Counted from the stretch's first letter, positions 8,116 to 18,939 are shown. The stretch: 64,000 nucleotides of DNA from Pycnococcus provasolii (GCA_938743325.2 OW568873.1:558001-622000), one strand, 5' to 3'. The notes: generated by a model not told the origin, from the letters alone. A program made the numbers and translations.

Positions 8116-9567
8116 ATGTCTGGCGCATCCGCATCCGCATCCACGGGCGCGTTGGATTTAAGCGTCGTCCCTGGTGGTGGTGGTGGTGGTGGTGGTGGTG
8201 GAATCCCAACCAGCTCTCAGCTCTCAGAGATTAATCTTGATCAGGGTCTTAGGAGTGGTCAGAGTAGTATTCTTCAGAGTGCTGCGATTCAACCAGAAAT
8301 GGTTCCTCACAGTAGTGGTGGTGGTGGTGGTGGTGGTGCGTCCTCTTTTCCTAATGGTGGCTTGGCAGATGACAATTCTGCTTCTCGGGGACGACTTCAG
8401 GCAGATTCGGGCATGCACCGCCTTCTCTTGACGCTTCTCCCGCGCAGTCTCGCGGCACATTTACGTCTATCCAAGGACAGACTCGACTACGCACTTGGGC
8501 TTTTTTTTGTACTCATCGTCACGTTCATATGGGTCGCCTCATCGTTTGTCGTACAAGGATTACAAGATTTAGGAATATCGCCGTTCCTTCTCACGTACAT
8601 CTCGAACTCCATGTTCGTCGTGCTCCTGCCCGTCGCGTACCTGACCCGACCTCGCACGGCGACTGCTTCTTTGCAACCATATGCAAGCCTAAGTCAATTT
8701 TCCGACGCTGCCAGTGCTGACGACGACAGTGATAGCACGCCGCTCACAAGAGACTTGGTGAGAGAGGGAAGTGCCAGCGCCGCTGCCAGAGAAAGTGCAG
8801 CCGCGGCGCAGGCACAGGCTCAGGCAGAAGAAGACTCGAAGCTGTTCAGATGCGCACTGTACGTGTCGCCGATGTGGTTCCTCGCGCAGTACACGTTCAA
8901 CGCAAGCCTTGGACTCACGTCCGTGAGCTCGAACACCATCCTGTCAAACGCCGCGGGCATCTTCACATACGCGCTGTCAGTTTGGGTGCTGAAGGAAGTG
9001 TTCGACGGACGCAAGGCGTTTGCGGTGCTCGTCTGCGCGATCGGCGCGGGTCTCGTGACGGTGTCGGATGCCACCGGCGGAGAGCGCAAGGGCGACTCCA
9101 TCAAGGGCGACCTCATATGCCTGCTGAGTGCCTTCTTCTACGCCGCGTACACGACGAGCCTTCGATACTTTTTGCCCAACGACGGAGAGTGCTCGATGGC
9201 GCTCTTCTTCGGCTACGTCGGACTTCTGAATATGTTGGTTCTTCTCCCTTTCATCCTCGTCGCGAGCATGACTGGGTACCTTTCCGTGGACATCCACCCG
9301 TACGTTCTGCTTGGCGCGCTCGCGAAGGGCTTGTTTGACAACGTGCTGAGTGACTACATGTGGGCACGCGCGGTGCTTTTGTGCGGTCCCACGGTAGCGA
9401 CGGTTAGCTTGACTGCGCAGGTTCCACTGAGTGTGCTTGGGGAGATTTTCCTTGGCAAGTTCCACTTCATTAGCGACGTGTTACCTGCGCTGTCCATGGT
9501 CGTGGGCACGTTCTCGATATGCGGCGGCGTGTTTGCCATCAACATGTTGAACTACAACGCCTTGTAA
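8116..9567 (+). CDS. SLC35F-like drug/metabolite transporter (EamA fold)
   Basis: The frame encodes 483 residues from the ATG at 8116; the open frame extends back to 8086 but only with a GTG. The first 120 residues are Ser/Gly-rich and soluble. Ten hydrophobic helices follow in two blocks: ALGLFFVLIVTFIWVASSF opens the first, then after a polar loop PMWFLAQYTFNASL, SSNTILSNAAGIFTYALSV, LICLLSAFFYAAYTTSLRY and MALFFGYVGLLNMLVLLPF, ending in VLPALSMVVGTFSICGGVF. This order, with the FNASL and SSNT motifs at the fifth/sixth helix, fits SLC35F3/F5-type carriers, proposed thiamine or nucleotide-sugar transporters. The substrate cannot be told from sequence. The large loop between helices 3 and 4 is Asp/Ser/Ala-rich. 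Confidence 0.88.
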   Translation: MSGASASASTGALDLSVVPGGGGGGGGGGIPTSSQLSEINLDQGLRSGQSSILQSAAIQPEMVPHSSGGGGGGGASSFPNGGLADDNSASRGRLQADSGMHRLLLTLLPRSLAAHLRLSKDRLDYALGLFFVLIVTFIWVASSFVVQGLQDLGISPFLLTYISNSMFVVLLPVAYLTRPRTATASLQPYASLSQFSDAASADDDSDSTPLTRDLVREGSASAAARESAAAAQAQAQAEEDSKLFRCALYVSPMWFLAQYTFNASLGLTSVSSNTILSNAAGIFTYALSVWVLKEVFDGRKAFAVLVCAIGAGLVTVSDATGGERKGDSIKGDLICLLSAFFYAAYTTSLRYFLPNDGECSMALFFGYVGLLNMLVLLPFILVASMTGYLSVDIHPYVLLGALAKGLFDNVLSDYMWARAVLLCGPTVATVSLTAQVPLSVLGEIFLGKFHFISDVLPALSMVVGTFSICGGVFAINMLNYNAL

Positions 9568-10405
9568 CTTACCGTATGAATTTTTATTTATTTATTATGA
9601 CAGGTTTCTTTCTTTTTTGTTGGTGCACTTGATCAAGTCAAGTGTGTGTGACGTGGTGCTTGGCTTATTAGGCCATGAATCATCATCGCCGAGGCTTATT
9701 TACGGTATGTTGCCTCAAAATACAAATACAAATGGATTTGTGCACGTGCCGAACCGGTCCAGAGTCCGGACTCCTTTGCGTGACGGATTGTCCTTTAGGG
9801 ATGGACCGAGCACTTGACGGGTATATACGTATGTTGACACTCCACCACAGGCTTTTGTTGCGGAAGAAGAGGGTGGTATGGCATAAGTAATCCATGTACT
9901 GTATGTATGCACACGCCTGACCACCTATGTACGCGTTGTTGACACAATACAGTAGTGATGCAAGCTGGGCAACAAGCAGGAATTGGGAGAAGTCTCGATT
10001 TGTGATTTCGGAATCCGGAACTGGTTTCCCATCATCCTGGTGCCTGGGAAATGCAGTGCTTTGGTCGATCGATTTGGTCGGGGAAATGCTTTGGTCGATC
10101 GATTTGGTCGGGGAAATGCAGTGCTTTGGTCGATCGATTTGGTCGGGGAAATGCTTTGGTCGATGGGTTTGGTCGGGGAAATGCTTTCACATCACATCCT
10201 CATTAAACGTACCTGTTCGAGTGCATCTTGAAAGTGGAAGGAATTGGCCGGGCCATGTGCAAGTAAACAAGTTGTTGACTTCTTCGTGGTCTAGATGGTC
10301 GTCTCTGCTCTCGGGTCCCAAAAACAAACAACTCTCATTCAGGGAATCGTCATTTATTAGACGGGACGCGCACGCACGCACGGCCATTTCACAACAACAT
10401 TGGAG
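9568..10405. other. Gene-free spacer with four 30-bp repeats
   Basis: This is the spacer between two co-directional genes. Bases 10058-10182 hold four near-identical 30-bp units built on TTGGTCGATCGATTTGGTC, the first two tandem, a 5-bp gap, then two more (the last one altered to GATGGG). A plus-strand frame crosses them but enters the TPR gene in the wrong frame, so I do not call it a gene. The stretch just before 10406 should hold the promoter of the TPR gene. Confidence 0.6.
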
Positions 10406-11401
10406 ATGTCGGCGGTTTCTTCGGTTGAGCCTGCGCAGGCTCCTGGGGGGGTCCAGGTTTCCATCCAGGAAATTGCTGATAATGCTAATGAGAACACACA
10501 AGAGCTTGATTCAGCTGTCTCTCTTGAGCAGCTTGAGAGACAACAAGCGTCGATGTCTTCACAGCTTGATGTTGGTGTTGACGGGGACGGGGACGGGGAC
10601 CCGTCGTCAACAACAGGAGGAGGATTGCAACAGGACTCTTCGGTGGTGGGCTTGGCGGAGGAGGAGTTGGGCGAGCCTGGGGACGCGGACGACAATGAGT
10701 CAGAGCCAAATCAGCCAACAGAACAAGTGCCGAAACTTACAGCTGCGGAACGGGAAATCAAAGTCAACACGCTGCGAACCGTGGGAAAGGAGGCACTCGC
10801 TAAGCACGACTTTGCGGCTGCGATCGATGCGCTAAGCGCGGCACTCAAGCTGCAGTCTGACTCCTTCAAACTGCACCGACTAAGGTGCGTCGCATACGCG
10901 TGCATGCAAAACTTCGAGGCGAGCTTTGCGGATGCACAGCGAGTTGTCGAGCTTAACCCAACCTCAACAGACGGGTATTACTACATGGGATTCGCGTTGT
11001 ACCATCAGAAGAAGTACGCTCAGTCTGCGCACGCATTTAAGGACGGACTTGAGCGTAACCCCAGTGACAGCGTGCTGCAGCAGGGCTTCTGGGACGCGCT
11101 CACGCTTATGAGCCAGCACCGCATGACGCTCCCGCTCGAGGGCGAGGCGGCGGATAGGGCCCTCCGCGACTCGGAGAAGGCTAACACACCCATGGATGAG
11201 GAGCTGGCGGAGGAGTTGGCAGACACGCTCATTCCCACCGTCGTCAGTCCCGGAGGCGGGTACGTGGGTGGCGACACGCCCGCACCCACAGCTCGCGAGG
11301 CCATGGCGGAGCAGAGCGAGCCGAAGCTTTCGGACAAGACGTCGCTGCAGCTCGAGAGCGCGGACGCCACAGGCTTCACCGCGAGCATGAGCATGATGTG
11401 A
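10406..11401 (+). CDS. TPR-domain protein, STI1/HOP-like TPR array
   Basis: The frame encodes 331 residues from the ATG at 10406 (an upstream in-frame TTG is ignored). The first 110 residues are acidic and disordered with a DGDGDGD run. Three tetratricopeptide repeats span about 121-223: TVGKEALAKHDFAAAIDALS, then LHRLRCVAYACMQNFEASFA and GYYYMGFALYHQKKYAQSAH. They keep the W/L-G-Y-A-P spacing and resemble the chaperone-binding TPRs of HOP, UNC45 and TTC proteins. There are no other domains; the tail is Ser/Ala-rich. It probably acts as a scaffold or co-chaperone, but the partner is unknown. Meckelin is convergent, 158 bp away. Confidence 0.82.
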   Translation: MSAVSSVEPAQAPGGVQVSIQEIADNANENTQELDSAVSLEQLERQQASMSSQLDVGVDGDGDGDPSSTTGGGLQQDSSVVGLAEEELGEPGDADDNESEPNQPTEQVPKLTAAEREIKVNTLRTVGKEALAKHDFAAAIDALSAALKLQSDSFKLHRLRCVAYACMQNFEASFADAQRVVELNPTSTDGYYYMGFALYHQKKYAQSAHAFKDGLERNPSDSVLQQGFWDALTLMSQHRMTLPLEGEAADRALRDSEKANTPMDEELAEELADTLIPTVVSPGGGYVGGDTPAPTAREAMAEQSEPKLSDKTSLQLESADATGFTASMSMM

Positions 11402-11559
11402 CATCATTCAGTAATGGAACTTAAGTCCCTTTTGTCCAGCGGTCGCCCGTCGCGCCCCATTCAAACCACCTTCAGTACATTCATCTGTGACCGTTTGTGC
11501 GAACGTTGGATTTTTAAAAAGCGTTATGTTTATGTTTACGTAAACTTAAATTTCATCTC

Positions 11560-13363
11560 TCACATGAGAAAGCGCGGGTCCACGAGGCTCTTACGACTGA
11601 CGTTGTTCGTGCCCAGCTCTTGACGCATGTAACTGAGCAAGACGTCGACGAGGATCGCAACCACAGCAGCCACCGATGCGCGGCCACTCGACGCGAACAC
11701 CGTCGCGAACACCATCATCTCGAACACCGCCAGGCGGAGCTCGTTGCCGAAGAAGATGCTGGTGGACCATGCCCGATTAAAGTCGTGGAAGAACACTGGA
11801 TTGTTTCCGTCCACGCCCACGTCGCCGCCGAACATCGAGCCGAACCCAGTCCGCTCCCTTACGATGTTCTCGTGGTCGCTCTCCACGCGATGGATAAAGT
11901 CCCGGAAGGTGTTTGCAATTTCTGACTGCGCATTGAGTAGTTTCTCCTCGGGCAGCGTTGGCGCGGTGAACGCACCTCCAAGCGAGATTCCGGTGGTGCG
12001 ATTCACCTCGCCGCGCGCCTTGTCCTCGATCATGTCCAGTAGCTTCACGTCGTAGCTCTTGCGAAGCTCACGCGGCAGGAAGATTTCAAACTCCTGGTTG
12101 TCTGGAACCCTGCTGTCAGCCTGATTCGCATCCGGAATCAGCCCACGCTTGCTCATGGAATTGCCAGCCTCCATGCGAAGGCAGTTCGAGATCTCCGACA
12201 AGTTCGTGTCTGCGGTAGGCATCAGCGAGCGGCCGTGCAGGTAGTATCCGGCATAGTTGTCGAAGAGAATGAAGATCGATATGTTCGAGAGTGTGAGCAC
12301 ATCGAGGAAATCGTCAAGCGGATGCCCCTTGATGTAACGGTAGTACAGCAGCTGCTTGAATAAGTACTCGACGAGGAGCGTGACAGTGACGATGAATGTG
12401 CTCACCGCGAAGCGCAGCACGACGCTTTCGATGGCGTGATACGGCGACGAGAGGTCCCCGGCATCGGGCGTCATGGTGGTCAAACCTTTCGCGTTGAATC
12501 CAACAATCACGAAAAGGCTGATGACGTACGTCATCGGCGGAGTGGTGGCTCTCCACGAGGCCATATCATTCCACTGGTTGATCACGTAGAGCATGCGCCA
12601 CGCACTCACGGGTTCTGCTTGGTATGCTCCACCCTTGCCGCCAACGCCGCCGGGATTGAAGTGGTACCGAGGCTTCTCCCAGTCGAGGAAGAAGTAGTCA
12701 AAGTTGCATTGGTGAAGTACCTCACATACGCAAGAAAAGCCAAGGAAGACAACGGAACACACGAGAGCGGTGTAGTAATCCTCGATTTGGTCGTCTTGAG
12801 GAATGAGCGTGTAAACGCTGTCCTGGAGCTTGTAGAAGAGGAACCAGTACCATGAGGTTATGGTGAGCGTGAAACTCAGAAGCATTCCTCCGACGAAGGC
12901 CAGCTCCACAAGTGCACGCATCAAGAATTCAAGATCTATGTTTGGATCAAGACGCCTTCGAATGTAAGTATTCATGCGGAACAACCATGCGAAGGCTGAC
13001 ACGACGCCCACCACAATGATGATGTTCTGGAACGTGTCGTCAAAGCGATCTTTCGAGGCCTCGTACGTCGTCTTGAAGGACGATGACACCTCGAAGTTTG
13101 CAGACTCTGAAGTCAGTGCAACGACCGGCGTGCTGTGCTCAGACATTGCCCTCGCCTCGTCCGCTGCCGTAGTGCTGCCAGCCCCGGTATTTTCTATGTG
13201 AACGGTCGTGTAACGCAGCGTTGCGCGTGGCGGATTGATACCGTCTCGTGGCGATTTTTTGAGGTCCACATCGATTGTCACGTGCGAAAGGAATGTGAGG
13301 TAGATGTCGCGCGGGACTGAGGAGGTGGAGATGGAGGAGGAAGGAGAGGAGGACGATGGAGAG

Positions 13364-13398
<35 letters not shown>

Positions 13399-15000
13399 GG
13401 AGGAGGAGGAGGAGGAATCCGATGCTGCTGCAGAATCTGGGATTCCAGAGTACATGTCGAACATGAAGAATCGACGCGTCAGCACTCCGCTGTTCAAAAG
13501 ATCGTCGCGATTCACCTTTCTATTGGAACGATCCATGTAATTCTCCACAATCATAGGTACTGAGAGGTACCGTGGAGTTCCGTCCTTTTCAACGCCATCT
13601 TCGTAATAAAGGTCGTAGAATACGGGCTGGAAGCGTCGCTCGCGTGACTCTAGCCGCGCGTTTGTGAGTGCACCCGCAAAACGACTGAACAGATCGCTCA
13701 TCTTCACCTTGCACGTATTGTGGAAGGTGGCTCCAAATCGCGCGAAAGCTGTCGATTCCCTTGTCAGATGCCCGCACATTTGCATCATCGGCAGAGATGC
13801 GTTGTTCATGCCAAGCCACGTTCCGTCGAGCGCATAAGCGCTGAGCACGAACTTGAGTATCTGCACCTTGCCCGATGCCTGCTGGAAACTAACGGGTGTT
13901 TCCGCGTCGTTGCTGTAGAGCGCAGCGCGTGGACGCTCTTCATAGTACAGCCACGGCAGCGTGTAGCTCCACCCCACCTTGGGTTTGATCTCCTGCGACC
14001 AGTACTGCTGACTCGAGCGCAATTCTACGAGCGCATCGTAAATCTTGCAAGGATTCGATTCGCGTTGGAACATGGACAGCACGCACAAGTTTGCAAGGCT
14101 GTTGCACGCTTCGCTGCTGCCCTCTGCGTAGCACATCACGGTAGCGTTGCTGAGGAAATTCACGAGAGCTGCGGCGTTGTCGACGCTCACGGTGCCACTG
14201 GAGCCTACCGATCGCCCTCCCCCGGCGGCTGATATGACGTCGTTGAACGTGTGCCTGAATGGTCGGTTGATGCTCACACGCAGCTCCTTGGCCACCTCCG
14301 TGAGTGCGTCGGCACTCGTGCCATCGACGCACACGCTTTCTTCGGCTAAGCTGCTTGGGTAGTTGTCCACCGTTCCGTTTTTCGGCGGGCACGCGCACCT
14401 CTTCTTCGAAGAGCTGTACACGTACGGGTACGCGCAGCGACGGCACTCGTTGCTTGTTGCTGCGTACGCATCTGTGGCGCACTTCGTGCAAGTGGTTCCT
14501 TGTGGTCGCAGTGCGCCCGTCTCGTCTGTTTCGCTCAGTACGGCGTTATCGGGAGAGCGGCATCTGCACTTTCCTGTTTTTGTGTCCAACATTGTGGCTG
14601 TGTTGTCGCACTTGACGCAGTATCTCCCACTCTCAGAGACGGCCATGTTCAAGTCGGCGCAGCTCTTGCACGTTCCAAACACGAGCGTGTTTATGTTGGA
14701 AACCGCGGACTTGGCGTACCCTGCTTTGCAGTCGCACGTCTTGCCGTCGTTTGAGACTTCGTTTACGCCGCACGGCACGCACTGCAGGCCACTGACGTCG
14801 AATCTTAGTGACGTGGATGCGCACGTGCGTTTGTACGGGAACCGAGGGGCGGCTGAGGAGAGCAGTGGGTACGAGCACAGAAATAGCAGGCACCATAGCA
14901 TGAGAAGAACGTGTTGGTTGGTTGTTATGAGCAGTTGTGGTCTGAGAATTCGCCGCCAAGAAGAATAAGCTCCTCCTCCGCGTGCTGGATTGTGGACCAT
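11560..15000 (-). CDS. TMEM67: Meckelin (TMEM67), ciliary transition-zone membrane protein
   Basis: The frame encodes 1,146 residues from the ATG at 14998-15000; the open frame runs on to a GTG at 15081. A signal sequence (about residues 20-48, LLMLWCLLFLCSYPLL) precedes a Cys-rich region (about 55-205) with repeated CxxC pairs such as CVPCGVNE, CKSCADLN, CVKCDNT and CTKCATD, the hallmark of the meckelin ectodomain. A beta-rich ectodomain follows, interrupted by a Ser-only run of about 20 residues (near 13340-13430). The C-terminal half has seven or eight hydrophobic helices, including YWFLFYKLQDSVYTLIPQD and the diagnostic CNFDYFFLDWEKPRY. Meckelin gates membrane-protein entry at the transition zone with the MKS module. 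Human meckelin is 995 residues; the extra length here lies mainly in the ectodomain. Confidence 0.92.
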
Positions 15001-15930
15001 GCTTGCCTTTGAGAGGTGAAAACGAAAACGCGCACGTGAACCAACAATCTTTCTGAACTTGTGTCCTTGTTTGTGCCACACGTGTACACCCTTAAGGCAG
15101 AATCACCAAGAATCACCTTAACGATACGATACGTGAACAAAAAAGTATCTAAAAGGTATATCTGTGCAAGAAACACTCACGTGAATGCACTTACACAGCT
15201 TTCTGTAAGTAAGTGCGCCCTCGCGAGACACAGTCCTAACAGACTCGCGAGTTGAAATGCGAAATGCGACGCGAGGAAATGAATGAATGCCTCAGGGATG
15301 TTGTTGGAAATGTATGTCGGCGAGCAAACGTGCTCTGATGAAGAAAGTTGCCCCCGGGGGACTTGCCGGGTGAAAAACAAGAACGAAAAAAGCAAATGCG
15401 CGGCAAACCACCCCTGTCCAAAATCACTTCAAGGCCAAAACTTTCTTAGTCTAATTTTACAAGGCAAAAGAGCACCTGCCTGCCCCCTACGAAAGTAATC
15501 GTCTTTGTGATGACGTCCTTGCTACGCACGCTGACCCTGTGCCCACCTTACAACCTTTCGGTGAGCTCTTCAGCAACGGTCCTTAACTACGGCACTGCGT
15601 GAACTCTCGCATAACGTAAATTTACTACGGCGCGCTGTTGGAAATACCACCCATTTGGCCGTAAGTGTAAGGCAGTTACACTCATGGTTACACTCAATTA
15701 GTGGATCCCCAGGCGAACACAAAATTTGGTCGGAAGTCTGGGGATTGTTACATTGCGTTCACGAAATTGGACAATTATCCCCCTCTCGGACCCCACCCCC
15801 CCCTTCTCCCTTCTCCAAACAGGCGTGTTGTCTTATCCACACTTATTCTATATCAGGGGATACGACGATATCTGCCGTCATTTCATTCTTCAGAAGCACG
15901 ATTGATTTCGTAGTGGTCTATCGTAGCAGG
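15001..15930. other. Divergent spacer, nothing recognised
   Basis: This spacer separates the meckelin start from the start of the Gly/Asp-rich gene. I see only short frames without codon bias. A run of C at about 15788-15805 and AT-richer DNA around 15100-15160 are the only compositional features. Confidence 0.5.
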
Positions 15931-16548
15931 ATGGTGGTCGTCGTGAAACAACGTGTTGCTTGCACGGGTACTTCGCATGTTCCTCGTGCTGCTCAGGGTC
16001 GTGCTCACGGTCGTCGATCAGCTCCCAGTGTGATATGCATGGCGTCCACGGCACCTGCGAAGAGAGGAAAGAAATTAGTCGGACCACCCATGGGACCACC
16101 TGCGAAAACGAACGATGGAGGGGGAGGAGGAGGGGACGGTGACGGATGGGGAGACATGGCGAAAAACTGGATTCCGAATATCGCGTTCCTCGTTGGTGGA
16201 TACCTCTTCTTTGGAGGGGGATTCGGTGGAGGAGGTGGTGGTGGAGGCGGAGGAGGTGGTGGTGGAGGAGGAGGTGGTGGTGGTGGTGGCAGTGGTCCAT
16301 CAGGTCCAAATAATCCTGCAGCACCCGGTCGCAGGCGAAAGGCGGAAGACGACGACGACGACTCGGACGATGACGACGACGACGACGACGACGCGAAGAA
16401 GAAGAGGGCAGCCAAGGCGGCGGCGAAGCAAAAAAGACGAACGCGAAGGAGCAGTGGCGACGACGACGACGACTCAGACGACGACGACGACGACGACACG
16501 CCCGCAAAGAAAAATTCAACCATGAAAGCACGAACGAGGTCGCGTTAG
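15931..16548 (+). CDS. Gly- and Asp-rich small protein, possibly plastid-targeted
   Basis: The frame encodes 205 residues from the ATG at 15931; a second ATG at 16039 would give 169. The N-terminus (MVVVVKQRVACTG, then RAAQGRAHGRRSAP and VICMAS) is basic, rich in Ala, Ser and hydroxyl residues, and has a V-x-C-like cleavage-site look typical of green-algal plastid transit peptides. A short hydrophobic stretch, WIPNIAFLVGGYLFF, runs straight into about 30 glycines. Two acidic blocks (DDDDDSDDDDDDDDD type) alternate with Lys/Arg blocks to the end (KARTRSR). No known enzymatic domain is present. The convergent OXA1 gene stops 107 bp away. The frame is certain; the function is unknown and the plastid localisation is an inference. 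Confidence 0.6.
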   Translation: MVVVVKQRVACTGTSHVPRAAQGRAHGRRSAPSVICMASTAPAKRGKKLVGPPMGPPAKTNDGGGGGGDGDGWGDMAKNWIPNIAFLVGGYLFFGGGFGGGGGGGGGGGGGGGGGGGGGGSGPSGPNNPAAPGRRRKAEDDDDDSDDDDDDDDDAKKKRAAKAAAKQKRRTRRSSGDDDDDSDDDDDDDTPAKKNSTMKARTRSR

Positions 16549-16655
16549 TCGCAGTAAACGCACACTTACCCAACCTGGCAACCTTTCTTTTCTTGTCCCC
16601 ACACGATACACAATATGAATGAACAAGTCTTTTTGGCATTACTATGGTAATAATA

Positions 16656-17882
16656 CTAACGTCGTCCTTTCTTCTTTGATGACGACTTGCCGCCCTTCGA
16701 CGGCGCGCTCTTGAACTGAGGAGGTTTGGTGGACACCTTGTGTAGTGGAACTCCCACCGAAGCGGCTCGCGTCTCTTTTCTTATGTCGCTCGTCCTCTGG
16801 GGTAAGTCCGCGAGACTTGGGATGCCAAGCATCTTTTTCGTCCCCGGTGCGAACTTGAAGAGTGCGCCCTGCAAAAGGCCGAACATGTTGGAGGTGAAGA
16901 AGTGAAGCAGTGTTGCGGCGGGAAAGCCTGCCGTGGCCGGTATCATCACCACGCTCAGCAAACGCAGGCCATTTTTAACGCCTGATCCTGTTTGACCGGC
17001 CATGCCCTCGGCGGCATTCAGCTCGACAGTCGTGAGGAACATTGCGGATGTGAGAATAGGGAGCATGTACGTCGAGTCCATGTGGCTGAGGTCCTGGAAC
17101 CATAGCGCTCCACCCGTCGCCATGTCGGGACTCTGCTCAGCAAGCCTGTTTAGCGCGAAGAAGAACCCAGTCATCATGGGAAGCTGCAAGCCCATTGACA
17201 CAAAGAAGCTGCTGAACGGGTTGATTTGGTACTTCTCCCACACCTTCGACACCTCCTCCATATACCGCTGTCTCGCTTCCTCGCTCGCCTGTGCCTTCTG
17301 TCCCCCGTATCTGCGGTTTACTTCCTCGACGTGAGGCTTGGCGATCGCCATGCGTCCCGTGTTACGCATCTGGTAGACGACGACCGGGAACGTCAAGATG
17401 CGCAGGGTGAACGCCGCGACGGCTATGCTTCCGTACCACGGAAGTCCGAGTGTGTCGTGGATCGCCATGATTCCGTATCCCGCCGCCTGGACGTGCGGCC
17501 ACCAACCAAAGTCGACGACGGCATCTAACGGCGGCAGGGCGTCAACGAGGTCCGCCGGAGTGGGCGTGCTTGCAGATGACGAAGTCACCGCCGCCGACGC
17601 CTCAGCAGAAGTTTCTCCCCCTTCTCCTCCTCCCAGAGGATTGGGCGGCGGTTTCGTCCATCCCTGCGGCCACGCCGGCGCGCCAAAGATGCCCCTATGA
17701 AACTGTAGATTATTCAACACCGCAGATGATGACCCCAACCCCACGAGAGGAGATGACGCTGATGATGATGATGCAACTGATAATGACGACGAGGCGAGAC
17801 CATGAGAAGCCACGACAACTCCAGCGCCTCCTCGAAGCAAACTCAAAGTACTGCTAGCAGCAAGACGCCGCGACGCCGCCAT
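16656..17882 (-). CDS. OXA1: OXA1/YidC/ALB3-family inner-membrane insertase, mitochondrial type
   Basis: The frame encodes 408 residues from the ATG at 17880-17882, whose start MAASRRLAASSTLSLLRGG reads as a mitochondrial presequence. An upstream in-frame ATG at 18054-18056 would add 58 residues that do not look like a targeting signal. The YidC/Oxa1 core begins near residue 140: YGSIAVAAFTLRILTFPVVV, a cytosol/matrix loop with Lys, Gln and Arg, then INPFSSFFVSMGLQLPMMTG and ALWFQDLSHMDSTYMLPILT, and two C-terminal helices (LRLLSVVMIPATAGFPAATL, LHFFTSNMFGLLQG). The lysine/arginine-rich tail (KGGKSSSKKKGRR) is the ribosome-binding type of tail found on mitochondrial Oxa1. It inserts mitochondrially encoded membrane proteins. 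An ALB3-like plastid role is less likely because of the presequence. Confidence 0.88.
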   Translation of the reverse strand: MAASRRLAASSTLSLLRGGAGVVVASHGLASSSLSVASSSSASSPLVGLGSSSAVLNNLQFHRGIFGAPAWPQGWTKPPPNPLGGGEGGETSAEASAAVTSSSASTPTPADLVDALPPLDAVVDFGWWPHVQAAGYGIMAIHDTLGLPWYGSIAVAAFTLRILTFPVVVYQMRNTGRMAIAKPHVEEVNRRYGGQKAQASEEARQRYMEEVSKVWEKYQINPFSSFFVSMGLQLPMMTGFFFALNRLAEQSPDMATGGALWFQDLSHMDSTYMLPILTSAMFLTTVELNAAEGMAGQTGSGVKNGLRLLSVVMIPATAGFPAATLLHFFTSNMFGLLQGALFKFAPGTKKMLGIPSLADLPQRTSDIRKETRAASVGVPLHKVSTKPPQFKSAPSKGGKSSSKKKGRR

Positions 17883-18099
17883 GGAACGAACGAATGACCA
17901 CAAAAAATGAATTGCGAGTGGTTTACCACTTGAGTGGGCTGTTCCGGTGGGCCGCGAATAGAACACACACCTTCGAGGGGACCCGTCGTAGAGCGGGATG
18001 CGGGCGAGGTTTTTCTGGGGGGGAATTGTCTGATTTTGGGGATCCCGCTCGGGCATTTCTCACTGTACATAGTCAAGCTCGAAGTTGTTGTTGTACACG

Positions 18100-18225
18100 C
18101 CGCACAGCAGGCTCGTCGGCCCACTCGCCCGGGCTCGGCCCGCCGCTCGGGGGCGCCTTGCCGTCGCCGCGCCGCCCGGCCATGAGCCCGTCGCGGCGCG
18201 GGCCGCGGCGCGGCTGCAAGTGATG
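18100..18225. other. GC-rich island of about 80 percent G+C
   Basis: The stretch is far richer in G+C than its surroundings and is dense in CGC, CCG and GGC. It lies between OXA1 and the HNH fragment. Short frames cross it on both strands but none is convincing. It may be part of the foreign segment that carries the HNH fragment. Confidence 0.55.
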
Positions 18226-18375
18226 CTCGCATTTCATGCAAACATCGACATGGATTGGAGATTGTGAAACACATCGATGGTCGAAAACGTTCACGTCATA
18301 CGCCGTCCTACGACTTTGAGATGAATGGCGTGTAGAATGGCGCGTCCCTGGCTCCTCCTCGGCGCGTCGAAGTAA

Positions 18376-18939
18376 AGTCGGCGCAATTATCAATTTTGTG
18401 GCAGATGGCAATCATGGCATGCCTTTGGATTTTCAGAAGATGGTAAGGCCATCAATTTGGACTGCCGTGCGACACAACGCAGTGTTGACCTCAACGTTCA
18501 GTACCCAATCGTGCGAGACAGAATAGACGGAGGCAACGACAACTTGCGCATTCATATTGCAGTCGCGCTGTTGTGGGGCGCGCCGAAGCGCTCTGCTTTA
18601 CCGCTTGAGTATTGCGTGGTGGACCACATAAACGAGGACACGAAAAACTTCACTCTCGAGAATCTGCAATTCATCACAAAGCGACAGAACACTCACAAGT
18701 TTCATGCACGATTCGCCACACAATTCGCCGACGGATATGCACGACGCGATGGTGAACCTACTAGCTATCAGCAGTACCGAATGCCGCGTTCTCGTCATCC
18801 AAGGAAGGATGGAAGTGGCTTGCGCGAATCGTGTTTTCCACTTGCATGCGGTGCCGGAGGACGACATCGTGGATCAACTCAGCGGCGGTATGCCGGGAGC
18901 GGCTCATCTCTCGCCGAGCCATCGATGAATGGTAGATAG
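18376..18939 (+). pseudogene. HNH homing-endonuclease-like fragment
   Basis: The frame opens after a stop at 18373-18375 and has no ATG before the conserved core. The core reads LRIHIAVALLWGAP, then EYCVVDHINEDTKNFTLENL and QFITKRQN, the DHI-x-N-x-x-NLQ-x-x-T-x-x-QN pattern of HNH_3-type endonucleases from phages, giant viruses and some algal genomes. The usual N-terminal start and DNA-binding (NUMOD-like) part is absent, or sits in another frame just upstream. The protein is therefore probably a truncated or frameshifted remnant. A partial upstream frame with an EWRV motif is seen in another phase. Confidence 0.55.

Noticed and set aside
9927-10835. 302-codon plus-strand frame
   Set aside because: It reads through the 30-bp repeats and enters the TPR gene in the wrong frame; the TPR protein has recognisable domains, this one has none.
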